From: Exilibacterium sp. | GTDB lineage: Bacteria; Pseudomonadota; Gammaproteobacteria; Pseudomonadales; Cellvibrionaceae | DNA length: 46,633 nt | Reading direction: 5' to 3' | NCBI GenBank assembly: GCA_028280195.1 | Contig: JANQMH010000118.1 | Location: 1-46,633, forward strand | The notes under the pieces: model-generated | Told to the model about the DNA's origin: nothing | The model's database searches: none | The model's input: the letters and a program-made list of their open reading frames with translations, nothing else | Program-made: the position numbers and the translations under genes | Shown: positions 1 to 8,438 of the stretch, one piece after another | Layout: each line of letters starts with the position of its first letter | Position numbering within the stretch: the first letter of the stretch is position 1

Positions 1-230
1 TGTAGTCTTCACGCCAGCATCCCTGCTGTCGAGAGTCTCGAACCGGAAACCCGCCAGCCGGCTTAGGGCCTGGCACCATAGTTCCATCGAGGTTTGTCAG
101 GCTTACTGGGATAGGTCGGCCCTCTGAAAAGCCCCCCGGGGGTGGGGCGGGAAACACAAAGCACCGCTTCGCTACGCGCAACGGTCGAAATCTGTGATTT
201 CTGGCTGGGCCCGCTTGCGGCGAGGCACAC
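1..230. other. Noncoding or unassigned left edge
   Basis: No gene can be assigned here. On the minus strand a short open frame starts at position 87 and runs off the window edge; its 29 codons match no family I recognise and no ribosome site precedes it. The right part holds the probable terminator of the ABC ATPase gene (127-148) and a small hairpin with arms at 187-192 and 196-201. I looked for a tRNA, RNase P RNA, SRP RNA or riboswitch and did not find one. Confidence 0.4.
127..148 (-). terminator. Intrinsic terminator downstream of the FbpC-type gene
   Basis: Read on the minus strand, GCCCC (148-144) can pair with GGGGC (135-131) around a C/G-rich loop, and TTTT follows at 130-127. It lies about 85 nt after the ATPase stop codon. 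The U tract is short, so the call is moderate. Confidence 0.45.
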
Positions 231-1277
231 CTAACGGCGCTTGAACGCAATCAGGTGATCGGCCTCGACGCGAATACCGACGCTGTCGCCGATTTTATAA
301 TCGTGGTGGCTGGGGAAGGCCGACTCGACCAGACTGCCGGTGGCGAGCTCCAGGGTGTAGAGAGTCGAGGTACCGGCGAAGACCTTGTTGACAATGCTGG
401 CGCGCTTGCCGCTGCTGTCGTCGTGCACAATATCGTCCGGCCGCAACAAGACATCCACCGGTGTATTGGCAACCCAGTCGTAGTGGCGGCTGCCGCTGAT
501 CTCGCCGAGTTCGGTGGCGACGCTGTTGGGCGCCAGGGTGTGCCCCGACAGAAATACGCCCTGGCCGATAAAATCGGCGACAAACCTCGATGTCGGCTGG
601 TGGTAGAGGTTGAAAGGCGTGTCCCACTGCTGAATGCGACCGCGGTCGACCACACCGATCTGGTCGGCAAAGGCAAAGGCCTCCTGCTGATCGTGAGTCA
701 CCATCACGGCGCTGATACTGCGCGTCTTGAGAATCTCCCTGACTTCCAGCGCCAGGCCGCGGCGCAGATCCACATCCAGGCTCGAGAAGGGTTCGTCCAG
801 CAACAGCAACGTCGGCTGTGGAGCCAGCGCCCTGGCCAGGGCGATGCGCTGCTGCTGGCCGCCGGAAAGCTCGTGCGGGTAGCGCCGGCCAAAGCCGGAC
901 AGTTGCACCAGCTCCAGCATCTGTTCGCAGACCTCGAGGCGTTGCGGCGCCGCCAGATGGGTCAGCCCAAAGGTGATATTGTCGCTGACGTTGAGGTGGG
1001 GGAACAGCGCGTAATCCTGAAATACCATGCCGATCTGGCGCTGCTCCGGCGCCAGCGTGAAACCCGGTGCGGACAAGGTTTTGTCCTGCAGGGTGATAGC
1101 ACCCGAGTCGATATTGTGAAAACCGGCGATGGCGCGCAGCACCGTGGTTTTGCCGCAACCGCTCTGGCCCAGCAGGCAGCAGATATCACTCGCTGCCAGT
1201 TCGAAGCTGAAGTCCTCCACCACCGGGTTGTGGTCGTAGCGGCAGCTGATCCCGGTGACCTTGAGCAGGCTCGACAT
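231..1277 (-). CDS. fbpC: ABC transporter ATP-binding protein, FbpC (Fe3+) type
   Basis: Predicted cytoplasmic ATPase of an ABC importer, 348 residues, most like the FbpC/AfuC ferric-iron family. It shows Walker A GQSGCGKTT near residue 38, the signature LSGGQQQRIALARAL, Walker B LLLLDEPFSSLD and the switch His in VMVTHDQQEA. A C-terminal OB/TOBE-like region of about 110 residues is typical of the Fbp/Pot/Mal branch. It starts 27 nt after argF stops on the same strand, so co-transcription with argD-argF is likely. No periplasmic binding protein (FbpA) or permease (FbpB) is in the window, so the substrate is inferred from family likeness; a polyamine or phosphonate importer is the alternative. 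Confidence 0.8.
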   Translation of the reverse strand: MSSLLKVTGISCRYDHNPVVEDFSFELAASDICCLLGQSGCGKTTVLRAIAGFHNIDSGAITLQDKTLSAPGFTLAPEQRQIGMVFQDYALFPHLNVSDNITFGLTHLAAPQRLEVCEQMLELVQLSGFGRRYPHELSGGQQQRIALARALAPQPTLLLLDEPFSSLDVDLRRGLALEVREILKTRSISAVMVTHDQQEAFAFADQIGVVDRGRIQQWDTPFNLYHQPTSRFVADFIGQGVFLSGHTLAPNSVATELGEISGSRHYDWVANTPVDVLLRPDDIVHDDSSGKRASIVNKVFAGTSTLYTLELATGSLVESAFPSHHDYKIGDSVGIRVEADHLIAFKRR

Positions 1278-1304
1278 AAGGCGGTATCCAGTATGGGGCC
1301 CAAG

Positions 1305-2216
1305 CTAGCTGTTGAGCAGCAAAAATTCCATCAGGGCTTTTTGCGCATGCAGGCGATTCTCGGCCTCGTCCCACACCACCGACACCGCGTCGTCCTCCAG
1401 CAGCGCGGCACTGACCTCTTCGCCGCGATGGGCAGGCAGGCAGTGCATAAACAGGGCATCGCTGCGGGCGCGGCTCATCAGTTCGTGGTCGACCTGATAG
1501 GTGCAAAACTTTTCCGCGCGCCGGGCTTGCTCCTGTTCCTGTCCCATCGAAGCCCACACATCGGTTGCCACCCAGTCGGCGTCGCGTACCGCTTGCTGCG
1601 GATCGCGCACAAGCGACACCCGCCCGCGGTTGCGCGCCACCAGTTCGGTGTCGGGTTCAAAGCCCGGCGGGCAGGCTATGCGCAGTTCGAAGTCGCACTG
1701 GCGCGCGGCGTTGATATAGGACTGGCACATATTGTTGCCGTCGCCGATCCAGGTGACTATCTTGCCCTGCGGGCTGCCGCGGTGTTCTACATAGGTCTGG
1801 ATGTCGGCCAGCAGTTGGCAGGGGTGGAAGCTGTCAGTCAGGGCATTGATGACCGGTACGCTGGCATATTCGGCGAAGCGCTGGATTTTTTCGTGCTCGA
1901 AGGTGCGAATCATAATGATATCGAGCATGCGTGACATCACCCGGGCCGAGTCCTCGATTGGCTCGCCGCGGCCGAGTTGGGTATCGCGCGGCGACAAAAA
2001 CAGTGCGTGCCCGCCCAGCTGCGCCATACCGGCCTCGAAGGAGACGCGGGTGCGGGTCGAGGATTTTTCAAAAACCATTCCCAGCACCTTGTTTTTCATC
2101 AGCGCCTGTGCCGAGCCCTGTTGATGCAGCGCCTTCAGTTCGATAGCGCGCTCGATCACTGCAGTCAGCTCAGCGGGCGAAAGGTCCAATAGCGTTAAGA
2201 AGTGTCTGACTGACAT
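1305..2216 (-). CDS. argF: Ornithine carbamoyltransferase
   Basis: Transfers the carbamoyl group from carbamoyl phosphate to ornithine, giving citrulline in arginine synthesis. The 303-residue protein has the carbamoyl-phosphate motif (F)EKSSTRTR followed by [12 protein letters not shown], the HPCQLLAD motif and the ornithine-loop motif [13 protein letters not shown]. Length is normal for bacterial anabolic OTCases. It begins with ATG at 2216, about 65 nt after the argD stop, and is followed closely by the FbpC-type gene. Together with argD upstream and argG 11 kb away it covers late arginine synthesis. I did not find a convincing ArgR box. Confidence 0.97.
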   Translation of the reverse strand: MSVRHFLTLLDLSPAELTAVIERAIELKALHQQGSAQALMKNKVLGMVFEKSSTRTRVSFEAGMAQLGGHALFLSPRDTQLGRGEPIEDSARVMSRMLDIIMIRTFEHEKIQRFAEYASVPVINALTDSFHPCQLLADIQTYVEHRGSPQGKIVTWIGDGNNMCQSYINAARQCDFELRIACPPGFEPDTELVARNRGRVSLVRDPQQAVRDADWVATDVWASMGQEQEQARRAEKFCTYQVDHELMSRARSDALFMHCLPAHRGEEVSAALLEDDAVSVVWDEAENRLHAQKALMEFLLLNS

Positions 2217-2281
2217 GGGACTGAATCCAGTTATTGAGCCAAGAGAAAATCAACAGGGTAAAAATGCGCGCGGTGCGGCCG

Positions 2282-3451
2282 TTAAAGTGCTTTGATCAGC
2301 GTGGCAACTGTGTCGACGATTTCGGCGGCCTCGGCCCCGGTTAAAATCAGCGGCGGCAGCAGGCGCACGGTGTTGGCCGCCGTCACATTGATCAGCAAAC
2401 CTTTTTCCTTTGCCTGGTCAACCAGCTCGCCGCAGGCGCGATCGAGTTCGATGCCGATCATCAGCCCCTTGCCGCGAATATCCACAACCTTGCTGTCGCC
2501 GCTGAGGGCTTCGGCCAACCCTGCGCGCAGCTGGCGGCCGAGGGTGTCGGCATTTTCCATCAGGCCATCGGCCAGCAGGGTATCGATGACAGTCTCAGCT
2601 ACGCGGCAGGCTAGCGGATTGCCGCCGAAAGTCGAGCCGTGGTTACCCGGCTGCAATACCCCGGCGGCGCCTGCGCGTGTCAGGCAGGCGCCGATGGGCA
2701 GGCCGTTGCCGAGACCCTTGGCGGTGGTGACCACATCCGGGGCGATAGCGCTGTGCTGGTAGGCGAAAAATTTACCCGTGCGGCCGTTGCCGGTTTGAAT
2801 TTCGTCCAGCATCAACAGCCAGTGGTGGCGGTCGCAGATTGCGCGCAGTTGCTGCAGGTAGTCATCCGCCGGCACATTGACGCCGCCCTCTCCCTGCACG
2901 GGCTCGACCAACACGGCGACGATATCGGTATTTTCCGCAGCGCATTTTTCGATTGCCGCACAATCGTTGAACGGCACTCGCACGAAGCCCTGCAATAGCG
3001 GGCCAAAACCCTGCTGGACCTTGGGGTTACCGGTGGCGGTGAGGGTGGCCAGGGTGCGGCCGTGAAAACTGTTTTCGGTGACGATAATGGTGGGGGTTGC
3101 CACGCCTTTATCGTTGCCGTATTTCCTTGCCAGTTTGATCGCCGCCTCGTTGGCTTCGGCGCCGGAGTTACAGAAAAAGGCCTTATCCATGCCGGCAACG
3201 CCGCAGAGTTTTTCCGCCAGGCGCTGCTGTGGTTCGATATTAAACAGATTGGAAGTGTGCAACAGGGTGCCGGCCTGTTCGTTGATGGCGCGGGTAACGG
3301 CGGGATGGGCGTGGCCCAGCCCGCACACGGCGATACCGCTCAGTGCGTCCAGGTAGACATTGCCGCGATCGTCCCACAGGCGCGAGCCCTCGCCCCTGAC
3401 CAGGGTAGTTTTTCGTACACCGTAGGTATTGATCAACGCCGCAGAACTCAT
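2282..3451 (-). CDS. argD: Acetylornithine aminotransferase
   Basis: PLP-dependent class III aminotransferase that converts N-acetylglutamate semialdehyde to N-acetylornithine; members often also act on succinyldiaminopimelate. The ATG at 3451 gives 389 residues starting MSSAALINTYG, the usual family length. A longer frame reaching 3628 would add a hydrophobic, low-complexity leader encoded by a purine/pyrimidine repeat and is unlikely. Visible motifs are the cofactor region NSGAEANEAAIKLARK, LLMLDEIQTGNGRTG and the PLP lysine in TTAKGLGNGLPIG. An intrinsic-terminator-like hairpin lies just 5' of the start (3461-3490). argF follows on the same strand. Confidence 0.96.
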   Translation of the reverse strand: MSSAALINTYGVRKTTLVRGEGSRLWDDRGNVYLDALSGIAVCGLGHAHPAVTRAINEQAGTLLHTSNLFNIEPQQRLAEKLCGVAGMDKAFFCNSGAEANEAAIKLARKYGNDKGVATPTIIVTENSFHGRTLATLTATGNPKVQQGFGPLLQGFVRVPFNDCAAIEKCAAENTDIVAVLVEPVQGEGGVNVPADDYLQQLRAICDRHHWLLMLDEIQTGNGRTGKFFAYQHSAIAPDVVTTAKGLGNGLPIGACLTRAGAAGVLQPGNHGSTFGGNPLACRVAETVIDTLLADGLMENADTLGRQLRAGLAEALSGDSKVVDIRGKGLMIGIELDRACGELVDQAKEKGLLINVTAANTVRLLPPLILTGAEAAEIVDTVATLIKAL

Positions 3452-3460
3452 TGCCCGCTC

Positions 3461-3490
3461 CAAAACAAAACAGGCAGCTGAGGCTGCCTG
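3461..3490 (-). terminator. Terminator-like hairpin in the argD leader
   Basis: On the minus strand an 8-bp perfect stem (CAGGCAGC / GCTGCCTG, loop of four bases, 3490-3471) is followed directly by TTTTGTTTTG (3470-3461). It ends only 9 nt before the argD start codon, upstream of the gene it precedes. This is the layout of an attenuator, or of a terminator for a short upstream transcript. No obvious leader peptide was found. Confidence 0.55.
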
Positions 3491-3533
3491 GGAAACGGAT
3501 GATTTTATAAGTAAATTGCGGGGCTGGCAATTT

Positions 3534-3670
3534 TGGGGGAGGGGGAAGGGAAAAAAGGGAAAAGTTGAAAGGGAAAAGGGAAAAGTAAAAGCAAACCCAC
3601 AAAAATAACATGACAAAGGCGGAGACACGGCCGAGGGTTCTTTTCCCTTTTCCCTTTTCCCTTTTCCCCC
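3534..3670. repeat. GGGAAAA/TTTTCCC simple-sequence inverted cassette
   Basis: A G/A-only tract with irregular GGGAAAA units (about 3534-3585) faces a C/T-only tract with four exact TTTTCCC heptamers (3641-3668). The segment 3568-3585 is perfectly complementary to 3640-3657, giving an 18-bp inverted repeat around a core of 54 nt. It could form a long hairpin or a triplex, and copy-number slippage would change the spacing of the two divergent promoters. Confidence 0.8.
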
Positions 3671-3758
3671 AACTCATGTAAAATCCCCAAATACTTGACT
3701 AAAAAGCTGGGTTTCTAACCCGCCAAGCCTGGACTAAGCGAAGAGGTTGAGCCGACCC

Positions 3759-4094
3759 ATGGATATCATGCAGACGATTAAGCAACAGATTGAAGAAAAT
3801 GCCATTATTCTCTATATGAAAGGCTCTCCCAATGCCCCTCAGTGCGGTTTTTCGATGCGCACTTCCCAGGCGGTCATGGCCTGTGGCCAGCGCTTTGCCT
3901 ATGTCGATGTCCTGTCCAATCCGGATATTCGCGCCAACCTGCCCAAGTATGCCAACTGGCCCACCTTTCCCCAGCTGTGGGTAAACGGGGAGCTGGTCGG
4001 CGGTTGCGACATTGTCGTTGAAATGCATGAGCAGGGTGAATTGAAGACGCTGCTGGACGGCGCCGCGGTGGAAACCGACAGCAGCGACAGCTAG
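3759..4094 (+). CDS. grxD: Monothiol glutaredoxin GrxD, CGFS type
   Basis: Small cytosolic glutaredoxin that binds a [2Fe-2S] cluster with glutathione and passes it to target apoproteins. The 111-residue protein has the hallmark CGFS active site at Cys29-Ser32, the conserved LYMKGSP segment, and the WPTFPQLW and GGCDI glutathione-binding motifs; it closely resembles E. coli GrxD. I chose ATG 3759 because AAGAGG lies 12 nt upstream. A TTG at 3747 abuts that sequence directly and would add four residues. It is divergent from argD. The neighbourhood is rich in iron genes (bfr, bfd), which fits an Fe-S role. Confidence 0.96.
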   Translation: MDIMQTIKQQIEENAIILYMKGSPNAPQCGFSMRTSQAVMACGQRFAYVDVLSNPDIRANLPKYANWPTFPQLWVNGELVGGCDIVVEMHEQGELKTLLDGAAVETDSSDS

Positions 4095-4467
4095 GGCCCG
4101 CCCGCAGCCCAGTCCCCCTGAGTTCCATTCCCGCTAAGCGCGGTCGCGCTGGCGGCATTTACACAACTTTTGCCCCGTCCGCTCTGCCCCCGGCCGCGGG
4201 CGCTTGTCTGCCAATCAGCTGCTGTTGGTATCCGTGGCCTCATCGCCGTGTTGAGAGTGGCCTATAGTAGTAAACGGGCCGCTGTCACAACAGTTGCCGC
4301 AGTTTTGTTAACGCCGGCCGATATGCGCGTTGTACAAGTTGACTTGGCTTGACTAAAGGGGCATAAAGAGTGCCTTACAAAAAACAATTAATGCTTAATA
4401 ATCAACTGCTTGAGGCAGGCGAGTAGGTAGATGACGGCCAGCGCGCACAGGGCTTTGCCAAAACCGG
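4095..4467. other. Intergenic region before the kinase gene
   Basis: These 373 nt hold no supportable gene. The first part is GC-rich; the second is AT-richer and contains a candidate promoter (4339-4367). Confidence 0.55.
4339..4367 (+). promoter_or_regulatory. Candidate sigma-70 promoter for the kinase gene
   Basis: TTGACT (4339-4344) and CATAAA (4362-4367) are separated by 17 nt, about 100 nt upstream of the kinase start. The -10 matches the consensus at 4 of 6 positions, so this is only a candidate. Confidence 0.3.
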
Positions 4468-7404
4468 TTGAGCGCGCCGCCGCCGCACACCCACGGGCCG
4501 ACTACTTTGAAAACGGATATACCGGGCTATAAGATCGTTCGCACTCTCGGTCAGGGGGGGATGGCCACTGTTTACCTGGCCATTCAGGTCAGCTTTGAGC
4601 GCGAGGTGGCGCTGAAAGTGATGGCGCCGGCGCTGTCAGCCGATCCGGCCTTCGGCGAGCGCTTTATCCGCGAGGCCCGCATCGTCAGCCGCCTGGTGCA
4701 CCCCAATATTGTCACCGTATACGATGTTGGTGTGCACGAGGACCAGCACTTTCTGTCGATGGAATACGTACCCGGCCGCGATCTCAAGCAGAAGCGCTTC
4801 CGCCTGTCCCATCGCGATACCATCCGCATTGTCACAGATGTCGCCAGAGCACTGGATTTTGCCGGCAGAAAAGGCTATGTGCACCGCGATGTGAAGCCGG
4901 AGAACATCATGCTGCACGAGGAGGACGGTCGGGCGGTACTGATGGATTTCGGCATTGCCCGGCCCACCGATGTCAGCTCGGGAATGACCCAGACCGGTAC
5001 GGCCATCGGCACGCCGCATTATATGAGCCCGGAGCAGGCCAAGGGCAAGGCGGTGGACCGGCGCTCCGACCTCTACAGCCTCGGCGTTGTGCTGTACCTG
5101 CTGTTGGTCGGCCGCGTGCCCTTCGATGCCGACTCGGCGGTGGCGGTCGGCATTAAGCATGTGGCCGAGCCGATTCCACGCCTGCCGGCAAAGCTGCAGC
5201 GCTTTCAGGCGATTGTCGATCGCATTCTGGCTAAAGACCCCCAGCAGCGCTATCAGACCGGCGCCGAATTGATTGCCGATCTCAGTGCCATTAGCGAGCG
5301 GGAACTCGACGAGATGCAGAGTGCGGGGCGACTGCGGGAGCCGGTACTGGGCAATGTCGATACCAGTGCCAAAACGGTATTGAGCAATACCGCGCCCAGC
5401 GATACCGGGGCGGGGGCTGGTGTTACCGGTGAGGAGCAGACGGTGGTTGCCGGCAGTGGTCCGGTGTCCGCCGCATCACACCCGACTGTATCCGATACAC
5501 CCTCGCAAAGCGATCAGGCTCTCGCCAGCGGCACCGCCATGGCCGCTGATGTTACCGGCACGCCCGCGACGGCTTCAAAATCGCAAACGCCGGCGGAACC
5601 GGAAGCGGATATTCCAGCCGTTAACCGGCTTGAATTTCAGCAGGAGAAAGAGCGCTCCACCGCCCTGTCGTGGCTGGCCGGTATGCTTGTCGCCACGTTG
5701 GTCGGGGGTTTTGTCTATCTGGAGCAGTATCACCCGCAGCAGTTGCAGCGATGGCTGCAGGAGCTGCGCGCGGCCGTCGGCGAACCATCCGCTGTGGTAA
5801 TACCGCCGGATGTGGCAGAGGAGGCCGGCCGGGTAGCCGGTTTCCAGGAGCCCTCAGCGTTACATGAGCCTTCAGCGTTAAATGAGCCCTCAGCGTTAAC
5901 TGAGCCCTCAGCGTTAACTGAGCCTGCAGCGGTAAACAGGCCTTCAGCTTTGAACGAACCATCAACTGCAGAGTCGCCTTCAGCTGCAGGCGCTACCTCC
6001 CCGGCCGGCGAGCCGCTGCCAGCCAATCAGGGCCCGGCGCACCTGCGGGGGGCCGGCTCTGCCAGCCCGGATGCGGATAGCCCCGCGCCGCGCCGGCCAC
6101 AGGTGGGGCAGGCAGGCGGCGGGCCGCTGGCCGAGCGCGTGCGTGATCTGCGCAGGCAGCTGGAACAGGATTTGTCAGTGGCGCCGGAGCTGGCGCAAAT
6201 CTATCGCGATGTGCTGCGCGATGATCCCGACAGTCAGCAGGCGCGCTGGGGGCTGCAGCAGCTGCGGGAATTTCACTGGCGCCAGGGGCGCCAGGCGCTG
6301 GAACAGCGCAACCTGCCGCTGGCACAGCGCTATCTGGACTCGGCGCGGGCCAGCTTCGCCGATGCCGGCGACGGCGACGAGCGCTACCAGCGTCTGTCCG
6401 AGCGCCTGCAGCGAGCGCAGCGGCACCGGCAACTGATTGACGAAGGCAATGGTTTCCTGGCTAAAAATGCCCTCGGTTCGCCTGCGGGGGCCAATGCCCT
6501 GCAGCGTTTTCGCGCCGTGCTGGCTGAAGATGGTGAGCACCCTCTGGCCCTGCAGGGGCTGAACGCGGTGGCGGCGCGCTACGCCGACCTGGGCGAGCGG
6601 CAACTGCAGCGCGGTGATATCGATAGCGCTCAAACCCTGTTGCAGCGGGGCCTGGCCATCAGGCCTGACGACAGCCGCCTGCTGCAGCTGGCGGACACCG
6701 TCACCACCGAGCGGCGCGCCCTGCAGCAGCGCCAGCAGCAGCTGGTGGACGCCCGTGAGATGATGGCGGCAGGGCAGCTGATAGCCCCGGCCGGGGAGAG
6801 CGCTTTCGATCGCTACCGGGCAGTGCTGGCGGTGGAGTCGGACAATGTGGCGGCACAGCGCGGGCTGCAGGAGATCGAGCGGCGCCTGGCGCAGCGGCTG
6901 AGCCGGCAGATCGACGGCGGCGAACTGGACGCTGCCACCGAGGGCCTGCGCCGCGCCCGCGAGCGGTTTAACGACAGCCCTGCGCTGCAGCCTGTGCAGG
7001 TGGCCCTGGATCTGGCCTTTGAGGCCAGGGCCCTGGCCGGATTGCCGAAAATCCCCCGCGTCGTTGTCAGCAACTCGGAGCTGACCGGTATTGGCGACTC
7101 CCAGGCCGAAACGCTGGCGGTGGATCGCACGATTTACATCGGCTTCCGCTACCAGAACTTTATGCGCGCCACATCAGTGGTGCAGGCCATACTCTATGAC
7201 GGCGCCCGCAGTCTGCAGATTGCCCAGGTACCGGTTATCGTCAGCGGCGGGGAGGGGGTGACGTTTTTCCGTATCGATCGCCCGGTGGAGGGCTTCGCCG
7301 AAGGCGGTTATCACATCGACTTGCTGCTCGGCGGCGACCGCTTGACCTCGGCGGCGTTCAAAGTGGAAAGCGCCAGAGTGGAAAGTGCCGTTGATATTCC
7401 GTAG
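4468..7404 (+). CDS. Membrane-anchored Ser/Thr protein kinase with C-terminal repeat and beta domains
   Basis: A Hanks-type kinase of 978 residues. The N-terminal catalytic domain (about 20-280) has a complete active site: glycine loop GQGGMATVY, Lys50, HRD at 139-141 in VHRDVKPEN, and DFG at 160-162. A Ser/Thr/Pro/Ala-rich linker leads to one membrane segment at about 401-417. Outside lies a second Pro/Ala/Ser linker containing seven six-residue repeats (EPSALN-like), then an Arg/Gln-rich helical region (about 550-860) resembling TPR-type repeats, and a beta-rich C-terminal domain of about 110 residues. The start is TTG at 4468; a TTG at 4507 is possible. No cognate phosphatase is nearby. 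The lipoprotein downstream may share a transcript. Substrates are unknown. Confidence 0.9.
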   Translation: MSAPPPHTHGPTTLKTDIPGYKIVRTLGQGGMATVYLAIQVSFEREVALKVMAPALSADPAFGERFIREARIVSRLVHPNIVTVYDVGVHEDQHFLSMEYVPGRDLKQKRFRLSHRDTIRIVTDVARALDFAGRKGYVHRDVKPENIMLHEEDGRAVLMDFGIARPTDVSSGMTQTGTAIGTPHYMSPEQAKGKAVDRRSDLYSLGVVLYLLLVGRVPFDADSAVAVGIKHVAEPIPRLPAKLQRFQAIVDRILAKDPQQRYQTGAELIADLSAISERELDEMQSAGRLREPVLGNVDTSAKTVLSNTAPSDTGAGAGVTGEEQTVVAGSGPVSAASHPTVSDTPSQSDQALASGTAMAADVTGTPATASKSQTPAEPEADIPAVNRLEFQQEKERSTALSWLAGMLVATLVGGFVYLEQYHPQQLQRWLQELRAAVGEPSAVVIPPDVAEEAGRVAGFQEPSALHEPSALNEPSALTEPSALTEPAAVNRPSALNEPSTAESPSAAGATSPAGEPLPANQGPAHLRGAGSASPDADSPAPRRPQVGQAGGGPLAERVRDLRRQLEQDLSVAPELAQIYRDVLRDDPDSQQARWGLQQLREFHWRQGRQALEQRNLPLAQRYLDSARASFADAGDGDERYQRLSERLQRAQRHRQLIDEGNGFLAKNALGSPAGANALQRFRAVLAEDGEHPLALQGLNAVAARYADLGERQLQRGDIDSAQTLLQRGLAIRPDDSRLLQLADTVTTERRALQQRQQQLVDAREMMAAGQLIAPAGESAFDRYRAVLAVESDNVAAQRGLQEIERRLAQRLSRQIDGGELDAATEGLRRARERFNDSPALQPVQVALDLAFEARALAGLPKIPRVVVSNSELTGIGDSQAETLAVDRTIYIGFRYQNFMRATSVVQAILYDGARSLQIAQVPVIVSGGEGVTFFRIDRPVEGFAEGGYHIDLLLGGDRLTSAAFKVESARVESAVDIP
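5848..5973 (+). repeat. 18-bp tandem repeat inside the kinase gene
   Basis: Seven consecutive 18-nt units, of the form GAGCCCTCAGCGTTAACT and diverging toward the 3' end, encode EPSAL-type hexapeptides in the linker beyond the membrane segment. Units three and four are identical. The unit length keeps the frame, so copy number can change without breaking the gene. Confidence 0.9.
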
Positions 7405-7631
7405 GCTAGTATCCAGCCCCGGAAACAACGTTTCACCAGCGACCCGGTGCGCGTTCGGCGGGGCGCTGCCTGCCGGTTGAGGGTGGTCTCTTTCCCAGCG
7501 GCGGCAGCGCCGCCGAGGGCGAACTGGCGGACACTCTGCGGGCGAGCCGCCAATGGCTCGAGCCCACGGCGACTCGCCAATGGAGCGTCAGTTGCGGGAC
7601 TGGATACGTGGATAATTTGTTGGGGGCAAAT
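7405..7631. other. Kinase-lipoprotein spacer with GC-rich hairpin
   Basis: This 227-nt spacer contains a perfect 7-bp hairpin, CGGCGGC-AGC-GCCGCCG, at 7499-7515 with no T tract. The motif CGCCAATGG also occurs twice (7549 and 7575 regions). No gene is apparent. Confidence 0.4.
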
Positions 7632-8399
7632 ATGATGGGCTGCAGATGGATATCAGTGGCGCTGTGCGCGCTGATGCTGGCCGGCTGCCAGACGCCGCCG
7701 AATATCAAACAGGCGCAGGACCAGAACAGGGAGCTGCGGCAGCTGCTGCAACAGGCGAACCGGCAGATTGCCGGCTTGCAGCGCCAGGAGGCGGACCTGC
7801 GCAGTGAGGTCGATGAACTCGAGCGTGTCGTCAATGTGCTGGGCACGGAAAAGAGTTCGCGGGTGCAGGAATCCTCCGACCTGCGCAGCCAGATACGGGG
7901 CTTTGTGCAGCAGCAGATAGATCTGCTGAAGGAATTCCTGGTGCGCGGCAATCTGCTCGACTATATGGGGGGCGAACTGGTCGAACGCAGCCGCGTTGAC
8001 GAAAGGCCGCTGCTGCTGGTCGATCTCGGCAACGCCATGCCGAAAAACGGCATGCTCACGGGTTTCGGCGGCTACTTCACCGGCCCGACGGCATTGACGG
8101 TCAAGGTGCTGCGTGCGGTGGACGGCAACATGGTGGTGATCTGGCAGAGCAAGCCGTTTGCAATCGCCGAGCCCGGTATGGCGAGGGTCAGCTTTCCGGT
8201 TTCGGTGGGGGTGGAGCAAGGGGATGTGGTGGCTTATCACTTTCCTGAGGTTACCGCAGTCGGCTTCGACACCGGCACTGGTGACACCCGCTATTCCGTT
8301 GATGATATCGGTCTGGGGGAAGTGGTATCGGCGGCGGCACTCAGTGGTGCCAGAAGCCGCCGTTCCTATTCCATCGGGGTTTACGGTCTGCTCAATTAG
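7632..8399 (+). CDS. Coiled-coil lipoprotein of unknown function
   Basis: Predicted lipoprotein of 255 residues. A hydrophobic signal with the lipobox LAGC lies at the N-terminus; the mature protein starts CQTPPN. A strongly charged, Gln/Glu/Arg-rich coiled coil of about 50 residues follows, then a globular region of beta character with no family I recognise. I chose ATG 7632, which has a GGGG ribosome site 7-10 nt upstream; GTG 7608 would add eight residues before the signal. It lies about 230 nt downstream of the kinase on the same strand, and the kinase also has a large extracytoplasmic part, so a functional pair is possible but unproven. It converges on bfr. Confidence 0.8.
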   Translation: MMGCRWISVALCALMLAGCQTPPNIKQAQDQNRELRQLLQQANRQIAGLQRQEADLRSEVDELERVVNVLGTEKSSRVQESSDLRSQIRGFVQQQIDLLKEFLVRGNLLDYMGGELVERSRVDERPLLLVDLGNAMPKNGMLTGFGGYFTGPTALTVKVLRAVDGNMVVIWQSKPFAIAEPGMARVSFPVSVGVEQGDVVAYHFPEVTAVGFDTGTGDTRYSVDDIGLGEVVSAAALSGARSRRSYSIGVYGLLN

Positions 8400-8438
8400 C
8401 GTCAGCAGGCCCTGGCAGCGGGTCGGGCGGGCCGCAAC

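Larger units (their letters stand above)
3452..3758. other. Divergent argD/grxD intergenic region
   Basis: This 307-nt region separates argD (minus) from grxD (plus). It holds the argD leader hairpin next to argD, then a purine/pyrimidine simple-sequence cassette (3534-3670), then about 90 nt leading to grxD. Promoters for both genes must lie here; none can be assigned with confidence. Confidence 0.6.

Noticed and set aside
1-120. Possible tRNA-like element (GGTTCGAGACTC on the minus strand)
   Set aside because: The flanking bases do not form a T-arm stem or an acceptor stem.
255-1934. Plus-strand open frame of 559 codons opposite fbpC and argF
   Set aside because: It spans two real genes on the other strand and shows no family motifs.
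3452-3628. Longer argD start at 3628
   Set aside because: It would code a leader from the TTTTCCC repeat and the terminator-like hairpin; the ATG at 3451 gives the standard protein.
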